22,751 nucleotides of DNA from Jaenimonas drosophilae (lineage: Eukaryota; Euglenozoa; Kinetoplastea; Trypanosomatida; Trypanosomatidae). The notes beneath the pieces are model-generated. The model searched no databases, was not told where the DNA came from, and worked only from the letters and a program-made list of their open reading frames with translations. The DNA lies in contig JASAON010001412.1 of assembly GCA_030849065.1 (NCBI GenBank), positions 1 through 22,751 of the forward strand. The letters run 5' to 3'. This document shows positions 9,556 through 17,056 of this stretch, one piece after another (the stretch's first letter is position 1; the number at the start of each line of letters is the position of its first letter). The position numbers and the translations under genes are program-made.

Positions 9556-10761
9556 ATGCCTCGACAGCGACGTAGGGATCCCTCCCGCAGTCGTGGCCCG
9601 CAAGATGTGAATCTGCCAGGGAATCCAGATCGTGTATATCGTGGCGTGTACCGCGGCGCACAACTTCCACGACTGCGTCGCTCCGACTTGCCACGCGCCA
9701 AGGCACCAAAAGGAGATTTGTATAAGTTTGTCTCAACTGGTGTTGCGATCATGGATCGGAATTGGTCTGTGGAGGAGCATCAGCTGGAGGTGGTGGCACC
9801 AGATGCCTGGATGGATATCATTCACAACTGGAAGCCACGACGGTCATCAACGCGGAGTGTTGTGTCTAGCTTGTACTCCGTCATGGACCAACAACCGCTG
9901 CCGGTGAGCGATGATCAATCTGGGTCTTGCTCCAATTCGATGGCTTCACAGCGTGCGCCACGCCCGAGGCAGATCTCCATGGCGGGTGGACGAGCACGCG
10001 AGAGCAGCATCGCCAACACCAACCAAAGCATCTATAATGAAGAGGAAGATGGCGATGATGATGAAGATGATGATGATGAGGCATCAAGTAGCGAAAGTGA
10101 GGAGGATGAGCTCGTCACCATGGTGAGTGAGCGGGCCATGAAGGACGTGCGCAAAGCCATAAAGCGCGGTGGGTGCTTCATCTTCACAGATAGCTATCTG
10201 TCCAGGCACCCGAACAGCAGCATCAGTCGCATGTCGGAGCGCTTTGAAAACTTTTACAACCATCGATTTGGTGATCAGGACGCCATCATGGCTCTTCTTG
10301 CCAACCGTGAAGGCACGGAGCAGCGCACGGAGCAGCTCTTCCGTGAGGCGCTGCTTCTCAAGCGGCCAGTGTACCGCATAAAAGGTGCGGAGAAGGTCTA
10401 CGGGCAGAGCATGTATAGCCCTCGCATCATCACGAAGGAGGATGATGATAAACCATCCCCCAACCAACAAAAACGAAAGCAACAACTACAGGAACAACTG
10501 GAGCAACAACGGAAGCAGCAGGAGGAGCAGAAGGCCAAGCAGCGGAGGTTGCGTGATAGCTACAAGGATGGTGGTGAAGATCGTGAAGATCGCCAACGAC
10601 ACATCAAACGTGCGCTGTTTCAGGCGTTGGAGGATTTGGAGAACTCAAGCTCCAGCGTTAACATCAGCGATGTGACGGTTGGTGTGGTGAGCTCCGTCTC
10701 TGCACTCGATGTGAATAGCCCTCGTGGTCTTGGTGATTCACTCACGGCACTAACTCCCTAG
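9556..10761 (+). CDS. Hypothetical protein, member 4 of the block A/B/C paralogue family (401 aa)
   Basis: Unrecognised. ATG at 9556 is the first after a clear acceptor. The N-terminus is Arg/Pro-rich. Block A (residues 55-82) has the core GVAIMD and ends LEVVAP, close to FEAVAP in member 1. An acidic Glu/Asp run (about 159-175) lies before block B (200-218, AIKRGGCFIFTD ending in His). Block C (269-288) is the most divergent copy: KRPVYRI and YGQ in place of RR and YGR. It is also the only member with a long Gln/Lys/Arg/Glu-rich helix after block C (about 303-360), probably a coiled coil. The frame ends with TAG immediately followed by TGA. The coiled coil suggests self-association or a scaffold role, but that is inference. 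Confidence 0.87.
   Translation: MPRQRRRDPSRSRGPQDVNLPGNPDRVYRGVYRGAQLPRLRRSDLPRAKAPKGDLYKFVSTGVAIMDRNWSVEEHQLEVVAPDAWMDIIHNWKPRRSSTRSVVSSLYSVMDQQPLPVSDDQSGSCSNSMASQRAPRPRQISMAGGRARESSIANTNQSIYNEEEDGDDDEDDDDEASSSESEEDELVTMVSERAMKDVRKAIKRGGCFIFTDSYLSRHPNSSISRMSERFENFYNHRFGDQDAIMALLANREGTEQRTEQLFREALLLKRPVYRIKGAEKVYGQSMYSPRIITKEDDDKPSPNQQKRKQQLQEQLEQQRKQQEEQKAKQRRLRDSYKDGGEDREDRQRHIKRALFQALEDLENSSSSVNISDVTVGVVSSVSALDVNSPRGLGDSLTALTP
10153..10209 (+). other. Conserved block B, member 4
   Basis: Gapless match to the other block B copies with all invariant residues and Cys at position 8. Confidence 0.8.
10360..10419 (+). other. Conserved block C, member 4
   Basis: KRPVYRI then YGQSMY. This divergent copy keeps Arg-Pro, Arg, Tyr-Gly and Tyr. 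Confidence 0.75.
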
Positions 10762-11290
10762 TGAAATGCACACAACATACACACATTCATGATTTAGGTG
10801 TGCAGGACACCATCTAAAAATGGTTGTTGTCATTGATTTTTTTTTTTTTTTTAAATAATGAATAAACGCAGTGGCGCTGATGAGTTCCCCTCATCTTGGT
10901 GCTCCTCACTTTTTTTTTCTTTCTTTTTTTTTCATGGTTGCTGTTGATGGGAATAGAACGCGATGAGCGAGCGACGATGAAAGTTGGAGTGGTTTTAATC
11001 AATCATCACAACAACAACGTACTGTATCAAGTACGCTTGAGCGCTCACTCATGCTTGTTCTTCTCTGCTCAATGGCGATTTACGCTGTTATCATGCTTTG
11101 CCGGTGTTGTGGTTGATGGTTTGCTTGTTTCATTTCTGGGTGATGTTGTATTCTGTATTTCTTACTCGTGCAAACGAACGACCAACCACCAAGCAAGGAA
11201 GAGAGAAACGACGATCTGTGTGCATCAGCTCGCAGCATCCATCTCAGCAACACTGCAACTTTATACAGACGCGTCCTTTTCACCTGATAT

Positions 11291-11673
11291 CCGTTTCCTC
11301 AGCTGTGAGGAGAAGGAGGCAGCAACGCTCGACTGTGCAGAAATTTTTTTTTGCTGTCCTTTTTCCTTTTTCTTCTTCTTTTCATTTTTGCTGATTTGTT
11401 CTTCTGGATCGTTGAGTTTCACCTGTACATGTTAGCCCCTTGGTGACTCCAGTGTGCTCAGGTGTTGCTGCGGTCGCGTACATCTTCAGCCAATGACGTC
11501 ATGCGTCTTGAGGTGGAGAACACACTTCGTTTATGCGTCATTCACCACACAGCGAGGATGATGGCTGTGAGCTTTTTTTTTTTTATTCATCCTGCTTCTT
11601 TTTTTCTTCACTTTTCACGCTTTCAATTCCTCAGTTGTATTTTTGTTTTTCGCTCGCTCCGTGGATGTTCCTC
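11291..11673. repeat. Copy 1 of a duplicated segment, probable end of the left contig
   Basis: 383 bases near-identical to 11675-12067. Differences are mostly T-run lengths plus a few substitutions (for example ACATG against ACTTG, and CAATGAC against CAAAGAC). This copy ends at the base immediately before the ambiguous base. Confidence 0.9.
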
Positions 11674-11674
11674 N
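11674..11674. other. Single ambiguous base, probable unmerged contig overlap
   Basis: The only ambiguous base in the window, located exactly between the two copies. Some scaffolding programs write one n where contigs overlap but were not merged, and the flanks here fit that. Confidence 0.8.
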
Positions 11675-12067
11675 CCATTTCCTCAGCTGTGAGGAGAAGG
11701 AGGCAGCAACGCTCGACTGTGCAGAAAATTTTTTTTTTTTGCTGTCCTTTTTCTTTTTCTTTTTTCTTCTTCTTTTCATTTTTGCTGATTTGTTCTTCTG
11801 GATCGTTGAGTTTCACCTGTACTTGTTAGCCCCTTGGTGACTCCAGTGTGCTCAGGTGTTGCTGCGGTCGCGTACATCTTCAGCCAAAGACGTCATGCGT
11901 CTTGAGGTGGAGAACACACTTCGTTTATGCGTCATTCACCACACAGCGAGGATGATGGCTGTGAGCTTTTTTTTTTGGATTCATCCTGCTTCTTTTTTTC
12001 TTCACTTTTCACGCTTTCAATTCCTCAGTTGTATTTTTGTTTTTCGCTCGCTCCGTGGATGTTCCTC
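11675..12067. repeat. Copy 2 of a duplicated segment, probable start of the right contig
   Basis: 393 bases beginning at the base right after the ambiguous base and matching copy 1 to its last base. Copy 2 carries longer T runs in the first third, which accounts for most of the length difference. Confidence 0.9.
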
Positions 12068-12677
12068 CATATCCCGTCACCTCTTCTTCTACTAGTTGTT
12101 TTTTGACGGATGTGTGTGTTGATGTGCTTCAACTGTCATCCGACGCACACATCCTCATCACTCATGTTTCTCATCTCTACCTGGAGGTGTATTCATGCTG
12201 TCATTGCTTTGCTATCTGAAGAAGCTATACCCAACAGTGTGTTTTTGTGTTGTTGCTGATGATGTGGCGGTGATGGTGGGGTGAAGCGTACGATCAGCTG
12301 CCATAGAGAGTAATAGCGCTTTTGTAGTATGTACGTGGTGCGGCGGATGCGCCAGAACACACAAGACAATTTCGTCATGGATAGAAGTTGCGGGGTTGGT
12401 GCGGCCATGATAAGTGTTTTGCAAACCTCCAACAAAAGTGCGTTTCTTCAATACACAACTTCACATCACAGGGCACTATCATTTGCAACTCTTTGGTTGT
12501 GTTCGCTAACATCATCTCCTCGGCTTCTCTTGTTTCTTCATTGTAGTTCGTAGAGCAGAGCACGTCTGCACTCTTCTTCTGACAGGGCCGTCAACGGAGT
12601 GCTGAAGTGTCTGTTTTTTTACCACCTTCGGTGCATCCACACGTACACGTACATAACTTGTGTTCTTTCATAGATTT

Positions 12678-12719
12678 AATTCTTCTTCTCCTCGCGTGTT
12701 GTTGGTCTTGTACGAACAG
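12678..12719 (+). promoter_or_regulatory. Candidate trans-splice acceptor for the 1232-aa Ubl protein
   Basis: A T/C-rich stretch at about 12678-12710 is followed by AG at 12718-12719, only two bases before the ATG at 12722. If used, the native 5' leader would be almost nothing beyond the spliced leader. An alternative AG lies at 12672-12673. Confidence 0.4.
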
Positions 12720-12721
12720 TC

Positions 12722-15700
12722 ATGCCCAAGGCTTCATCACCCTCCAAGATGGAGAGGAAGCGGGCCCACTCCCCGGTTGCGGAGGACGATGATCATGATC
12801 AAACCTTTTTTGTGGATGAGGCAGATGGCGAGCGCTTCAAGATGGTCTTCCAAGGAGATCTCAATCGGCTGAGCGTGGCCAAGATACGTCGCTATCTGCG
12901 GCTGCACAACATCAACGATGAAGATGAGCTGCGGTACGAGGGAAGAGTGTTGTCGGATGATATGCGAGGAGCTGAGTTTGGTCTGAAGCGTGGCGTGGTA
13001 TTAAAGCTACGCAAGCCATCACCTCCACGGAAGGCCGAACATCATCAAGCACACCACCAACAGCAGCAGCAGCAGCAGCAGCGCAACAACAACAACAACA
13101 ACATCTCCGCCAAGGGCAGTAACATCAAGGCAAAGAACAGCAACATCAACGCCAAGAAGAAGCATGTGGAGGAGGCAGACTCGTGTAGAGATGGTGGATC
13201 ACAGACCTTTGAAGAGCGTGTTCGCCTGAACAAGGATATGTTTGCCCTTCGCTTTCACATTGAGCGTGTTCGTGATGATGCGCGCAACACACGTGATGGA
13301 GCATCCATGAAGCTTCCCGCACTTCACGAGCGCCACTCGCCATCGCCCAATGCACCAACCTCTTCCGAGATGAGCAGCAGCGACCTCCCATCACCCACCG
13401 TATTGAAACTGAAGAAGAAAAAGTTGCTGCTCAACAAGGCATCATCACCGGCCTTCTCGGATGTGCTCGTTGATGCATCTGCTCCTGAATCGTACGGCCG
13501 TGGGGATCCTAATGTGGTCCGGCCGGCAAAGAATGCACGTGTTCGTGGATGTTCTCCTCCACGAAACAACAACAACAACAACAACACGACAAACAGCAAC
13601 AAGAACAACGCCGTGAGTCCAGAAGAGATGTGTGGTGGCCCTTCCTTGTATATTCAGCGGTTGCACGAGATGCTCCGTCAAGCAGAGGCACTTGGATATA
13701 CTCCAAACAACAACAACAACAACAACGCCACACCGCATCTTCAATCATCGGTGCTTCAGCTCTCACCACAACAATCCGGGCCACAGTATGAGATGCCACT
13801 TGGCGCGGGTGTTGCTCCGGACTCGCTGCGATCAACGCCAGCCGTAAATGCAGCAGCCAATGTTGCGACCTCCACGCCAGGTACCGCACGTCCTCCCCAT
13901 ACCAACACCGCCATCAACGACAACAACAACATAAACAGCAACAACGTCATGGAGGAGATCCGAGACGTCCGTGAAGCGGTGCTCGATATGACGGGGATGT
14001 TGATGGAAATGAAGAAGCGCGGTGTGCGGCACCTCTCTGCGAGCTCCTCCACCACCGACAGCAGCATCACGCTGCCACGTGAGGAGTACGCCACATATGG
14101 TGCAGCGGCTGGTGATCGAAGAGGTGTTCGTCAAGAGGATCACGTGGCATCTCTTCCGATGCGTGTGCCAAGTCCGCTTCGCCCATCGCATCGTGATCAG
14201 CAGAGACAGCCCATCATGGATGAATCTGGTGAGGAGGAATTTGCGCAACGTTTGCACGATGTTCTTCCACGTGCAGAAGGTGTGTTGCAGGCTCTTCTTG
14301 GTGCCCTCCATGTGGCAGCCTATGAACCCTTGTCAGCTCGGCAGCGTGAGGAAGGCCGTGGAGCAGTACCTCCACGTACATCATCCAAGAAGCAGCACAT
14401 CACGCCACCTTCTCAATCGGTGTTTGCCGATGAAGACTCCATGCCAACAGGCAGGGCCATTGGGATGGAGCTCCGTGGCATTCGGGGTCTGCTGAAGGAG
14501 CTCGAGGCACGTGTAGAGGGCGGTGGTGAAGGGAGTGGGCGCCTGCACCCACAACAACAACAGCAGCAACAACAGCAACAACAACGTACGCCTCGGCAAT
14601 CTCCCACATCCAAGGATGGCCATCTTCTACGTGCCACGACCCCACTCGGGCAAGATCTTCGTCGTGTGATTAACTACACCGAGCATGCTCTCGTGGATTT
14701 GGTGGAGGTGCTGCAGCAATCACAGCGCTCACAACATGATGCAGCTGAACGGAGCTCTCCACGACCAGAGAACCAACGCATTTCTCCCGATGCAGGACGA
14801 AGGCACTCGCCACGTCATGCCGCTCATCACGTGCAGGATTCAACATGTGCCAGAGTGGCGCAGCCGCCACCGTCTCAGCGCTCACTCAGCGGACGCCGTT
14901 CATCACCTCTACAGAGTGCGTCGGTACATCAACATCGGCGGCGCGGGGAGCATCATCGTCACCCATCCAGTGGGCGGAAGGAGGCTGCGGAGAGCAGAGA
15001 GGAGGCGATTCTTCACGAAGTGCACGACATTCATCAAGCGTTGCGCAATCTGGTGATGAGAGAAGATGAAGGAGCGGAATCACGTACCTCGCCCATTCGC
15101 GGTCAGAGGCATCCATCTCAACACGCTGGCCGCTTCTCTGCAGATGTACCATCGCCACACTCATCGGCTGCACGATCTGTAGATACACGATCAACGCGAC
15201 CTCCCCCACCCTCATCCGCCACAGATGCTCCCATCTACGATGGCCAACGTCTTCACGAAACGGTACAGCGTGCAGAGCAAGTGATTCATCATTTGCTGCA
15301 CATTGCGCAAGGCCAGCCTAACGTGGTTGCTGCCGCCAACAACAACAAGATGGGAGAGGCACCGAACGTCTCCACCCTTGAACGAAAAGACACAAAACGC
15401 TTTGACCAAACACCATACTCTGGCCCACTCGGAGTAGGTGTTGGCGCACAAGATACATCCACGACGGGCTCCACGCTGATTCAGCAGAGTGTGGTGGAGC
15501 AGCTGGGCAGTGTGCAGCACATGGTGGAGGATCTTGCACGTGTGGTGCGCTCACAGCATAATCTTCATGATCCATCGACGTCATCGCCATCGGCTGCTGT
15601 TGGCGCGGCTCGTACAACGCCAGTGTCACGCCAATTTGAGGTCCTTCCGTTGCCGCCGAGCGCCACCGGATTTGGGGAGTTTGCTTCCGCACAGTTGGGG

Positions 15701-16420
15701 CAACAACAACACAACCGCTCTGCTCCTGCATCACCTCCCCTGCCACAACAACAACAACAACAACAACAATTTGATGTGGATGGCGGCGTTCCTTCGCATG
15801 TTGTGGAGAAGCGCTTGAAGCACATCACCGTAGAGGTGGAGGAAGTACTCAGCGGACTGACGCAGCTCGTGCGGGCACTGGAGGAGCGTGGCATCTCACC
15901 CACAACAACCATTTCAAAGACTATGAATGATGGCAGCTCACGCCACACCTTGCCGGAGCCAAGCTACGAAAACCGAGCAGCTCCACACGCATCAGCATCC
16001 AACGTCGTTGATCAACCACAGCAGATGGCGTTCCGTGAGCAGTTTTATACGGAATTGCCATCACAAGCAGTTGAGGTGGCACCCATGACAGAGCTCCATC
16101 CTGGGCAGTCTGCTACACTGCAGCTTTCCACGCAGATGCGCTCATACAATGACGTGGATGTGCAACAACAACAACATCCGTATTCGGGATCTCTTCAATC
16201 ACAACATAGTCCTTTGTCTCAGCAATCCTCGCGCCAGATCTCTGGCCGAGGATCGTTGGGCTCACAGCCGACGAACGCCAACAACAACAACATCATCTCT
16301 TCACGTGGTAGCACGAAACAACTTTATAGGCAGGCACTGACGATGTTAGGTGATGTGGAGAACATCCTTGGGGATTTAAGAGGCATCGTGGGTAACGAGG
16401 GCCAACCAGCACAATCATAG
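12722..16420 (+). CDS. Large hypothetical protein with N-terminal ubiquitin-like domain and helical modules (1232 aa)
   Basis: The start is the ATG two bases after a candidate acceptor. Residues 28-98 align along the whole length of ubiquitin: a first strand (FFVDEADG), a second strand (FKMVFQG), a helix (VAKIRRYLR), a D-E-L strand with G-x-V-L matching the ubiquitin G-K-Q-L turn, and a last strand ending LKLRK. No Gly-Gly terminus follows, so it is a fixed Ubl domain, not a processed modifier. The rest is Ser/Pro/His-rich with CAG/CAA-encoded Gln runs and AAC-encoded Asn runs, broken by about ten short amphipathic helical modules near residues 309, 410, 507, 582, 643, 761, 839, 924, 1026 and 1201. 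Three of these (309, 507, 839) share QRLH[ED] and A-E-x-[LV]. The final module (LTMLGDVENIL) resembles one in the next gene. Function unknown; an adaptor or scaffold that binds ubiquitin-fold partners is conceivable but unproven. Confidence 0.9.
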   Translation: MPKASSPSKMERKRAHSPVAEDDDHDQTFFVDEADGERFKMVFQGDLNRLSVAKIRRYLRLHNINDEDELRYEGRVLSDDMRGAEFGLKRGVVLKLRKPSPPRKAEHHQAHHQQQQQQQQRNNNNNNISAKGSNIKAKNSNINAKKKHVEEADSCRDGGSQTFEERVRLNKDMFALRFHIERVRDDARNTRDGASMKLPALHERHSPSPNAPTSSEMSSSDLPSPTVLKLKKKKLLLNKASSPAFSDVLVDASAPESYGRGDPNVVRPAKNARVRGCSPPRNNNNNNNTTNSNKNNAVSPEEMCGGPSLYIQRLHEMLRQAEALGYTPNNNNNNNATPHLQSSVLQLSPQQSGPQYEMPLGAGVAPDSLRSTPAVNAAANVATSTPGTARPPHTNTAINDNNNINSNNVMEEIRDVREAVLDMTGMLMEMKKRGVRHLSASSSTTDSSITLPREEYATYGAAAGDRRGVRQEDHVASLPMRVPSPLRPSHRDQQRQPIMDESGEEEFAQRLHDVLPRAEGVLQALLGALHVAAYEPLSARQREEGRGAVPPRTSSKKQHITPPSQSVFADEDSMPTGRAIGMELRGIRGLLKELEARVEGGGEGSGRLHPQQQQQQQQQQQRTPRQSPTSKDGHLLRATTPLGQDLRRVINYTEHALVDLVEVLQQSQRSQHDAAERSSPRPENQRISPDAGRRHSPRHAAHHVQDSTCARVAQPPPSQRSLSGRRSSPLQSASVHQHRRRGEHHRHPSSGRKEAAESREEAILHEVHDIHQALRNLVMREDEGAESRTSPIRGQRHPSQHAGRFSADVPSPHSSAARSVDTRSTRPPPPSSATDAPIYDGQRLHETVQRAEQVIHHLLHIAQGQPNVVAAANNNKMGEAPNVSTLERKDTKRFDQTPYSGPLGVGVGAQDTSTTGSTLIQQSVVEQLGSVQHMVEDLARVVRSQHNLHDPSTSSPSAAVGAARTTPVSRQFEVLPLPPSATGFGEFASAQLGQQQHNRSAPASPPLPQQQQQQQQFDVDGGVPSHVVEKRLKHITVEVEEVLSGLTQLVRALEERGISPTTTISKTMNDGSSRHTLPEPSYENRAAPHASASNVVDQPQQMAFREQFYTELPSQAVEVAPMTELHPGQSATLQLSTQMRSYNDVDVQQQQHPYSGSLQSQHSPLSQQSSRQISGRGSLGSQPTNANNNNIISSRGSTKQLYRQALTMLGDVENILGDLRGIVGNEGQPAQS
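12803..13015 (+). other. Ubiquitin-like domain of the 1232-aa protein
   Basis: About 71 codons aligning with ubiquitin strand by strand with roughly one indel in the central half. Against the Ubl of the next large protein, 60 gapless positions give 22 identities by hand count, including the seven-residue helix segment KIRRYLR. Confidence 0.75.
13061..13104 (+). repeat. CAG then AAC microsatellite encoding Gln and Asn runs
   Basis: A CAG run encoding Gln is followed after one Arg codon by an AAC run encoding Asn. It lies just after the Ubl domain and is likely a flexible linker. Confidence 0.85.
13646..13705 (+). other. QRLH helical module, copy 1
   Basis: Encodes IQRLHEML followed by R-Q-A-E-A-L, matching copies at residues 507 and 839 of the same protein and a segment in the partial gene at the window end. 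Confidence 0.6.
14240..14322 (+). other. QRLH helical module, copy 2
   Basis: AQRLHDVL then R-A-E-G-V, extended by a second helical stretch rich in Leu and Ala. Confidence 0.6.
14551..14586 (+). repeat. CAA/CAG run encoding twelve Gln
   Basis: Mixed CAA and CAG codons encode a Gln run in the 1232-aa protein. Mixed codons argue for an older or selected tract, not a recent slippage event. Confidence 0.8.
15236..15316 (+). other. QRLH helical module, copy 3
   Basis: GQRLHETV then Q-R-A-E-Q-V and a His/Leu-rich helix. It is the same module as copies 1 and 2. Confidence 0.6.
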
Positions 16421-16426
16421 ATAGAG

Positions 16427-16456
16427 TGATGATGATGATGATGATGATGATGATAG
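16427..16456 (+). repeat. (TGA)9-TAG microsatellite after the stop codon
   Basis: After the TAG at 16418-16420 and two more codons, nine TGA triplets and a TAG follow in the same frame as the upstream gene, echoing the stop-codon microsatellite after member 1. Confidence 0.9.
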
Positions 16457-17008
16457 ATCTTGATCACCATCATCCAGCAACGCATTCATCCCATTCGTCC
16501 ACCGTGGCGATGTGCCGTACACACACCATATATAGATAGAGATGGCTTTAACGTGGCTGCATTCGTCTATGTGCCTTGCGGCGTCATGGATGATGCCTGT
16601 CTTGACGCACGACGCTTTTTTTTTTCCTTCTTTTCTTTCGTATCAGATTATCAGTATTTGTTTCGTGCTTCATCTTGTGTATTGTCATACCCACACACGT
16701 GTGCCTACCTCATCAATAGTGTTAGAGTGAAGCATGTGTTGGTGTATGTGTGCGCGCACAGAGGATGAAGGCATCTTGTTTCTTCTTTTGTTCTCCGCAC
16801 CTCGTGTGCTGGTGGAGAGTATAGAGGCGGCATAGATCGTGAACGCACACATCTTGTGTGAAGATGTAAAAGCGAAAAAAAAAAGAGCTACTCTGCGACG
16901 TGTGTGATACGTAGGAGCACGATGAAGTGCTGTTTCTGCTTCCAACAAAATGTTGCTGGTTCATTCTTGCTCTTCTTGATCACAGACAGCTCACTGTAGT
17001 TGCGGAAC

Positions 17009-17035
17009 TCTTTTTGTTTGCTGGCAACACAACAG
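17009..17035 (+). promoter_or_regulatory. Candidate trans-splice acceptor for the 1205-aa Ubl protein
   Basis: A short T/C-rich tract (17009-17020) followed by the first AG at 17034-17035, 21 bases before the ATG at 17057. Another AG at 17052-17053 is also possible. Confidence 0.4.
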
Positions 17036-17056
17036 CAGCACATATCATCTGAGGTG

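Larger units (their letters stand above)
10762..12721. other. Long intergenic spacer between the two gene groups, containing an assembly join
   Basis: No supportable gene. It holds a T tract (about 10838-10852), T/C-rich runs, and two near-identical segments of about 385 bp flanking the ambiguous base at 11674. Open stretches are Phe/Ser-rich and two of them simply repeat each other across the duplication. If the duplication is artefactual the spacer shrinks from 1960 to about 1570 bases. Confidence 0.65.
16421..17056. other. Intergenic/UTR spacer between the two large Ubl genes
   Basis: Begins with a TGA microsatellite, then has a T tract (about 16617-16627), GT-rich sequence, an A-run (about 16876-16886) and a pyrimidine tract (17009-17020) before the next gene. 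No gene seen. Confidence 0.65.

Noticed and set aside
11896..12095. Pair of near-identical small frames on both sides of 11674
   Set aside because: They exist only because the same T-rich spacer is present twice around the ambiguous base. Composition is non-coding.
12329..12553. 74-codon frame upstream of the 1232-aa gene
   Set aside because: No resemblance to the neighbours and spacer-like composition.
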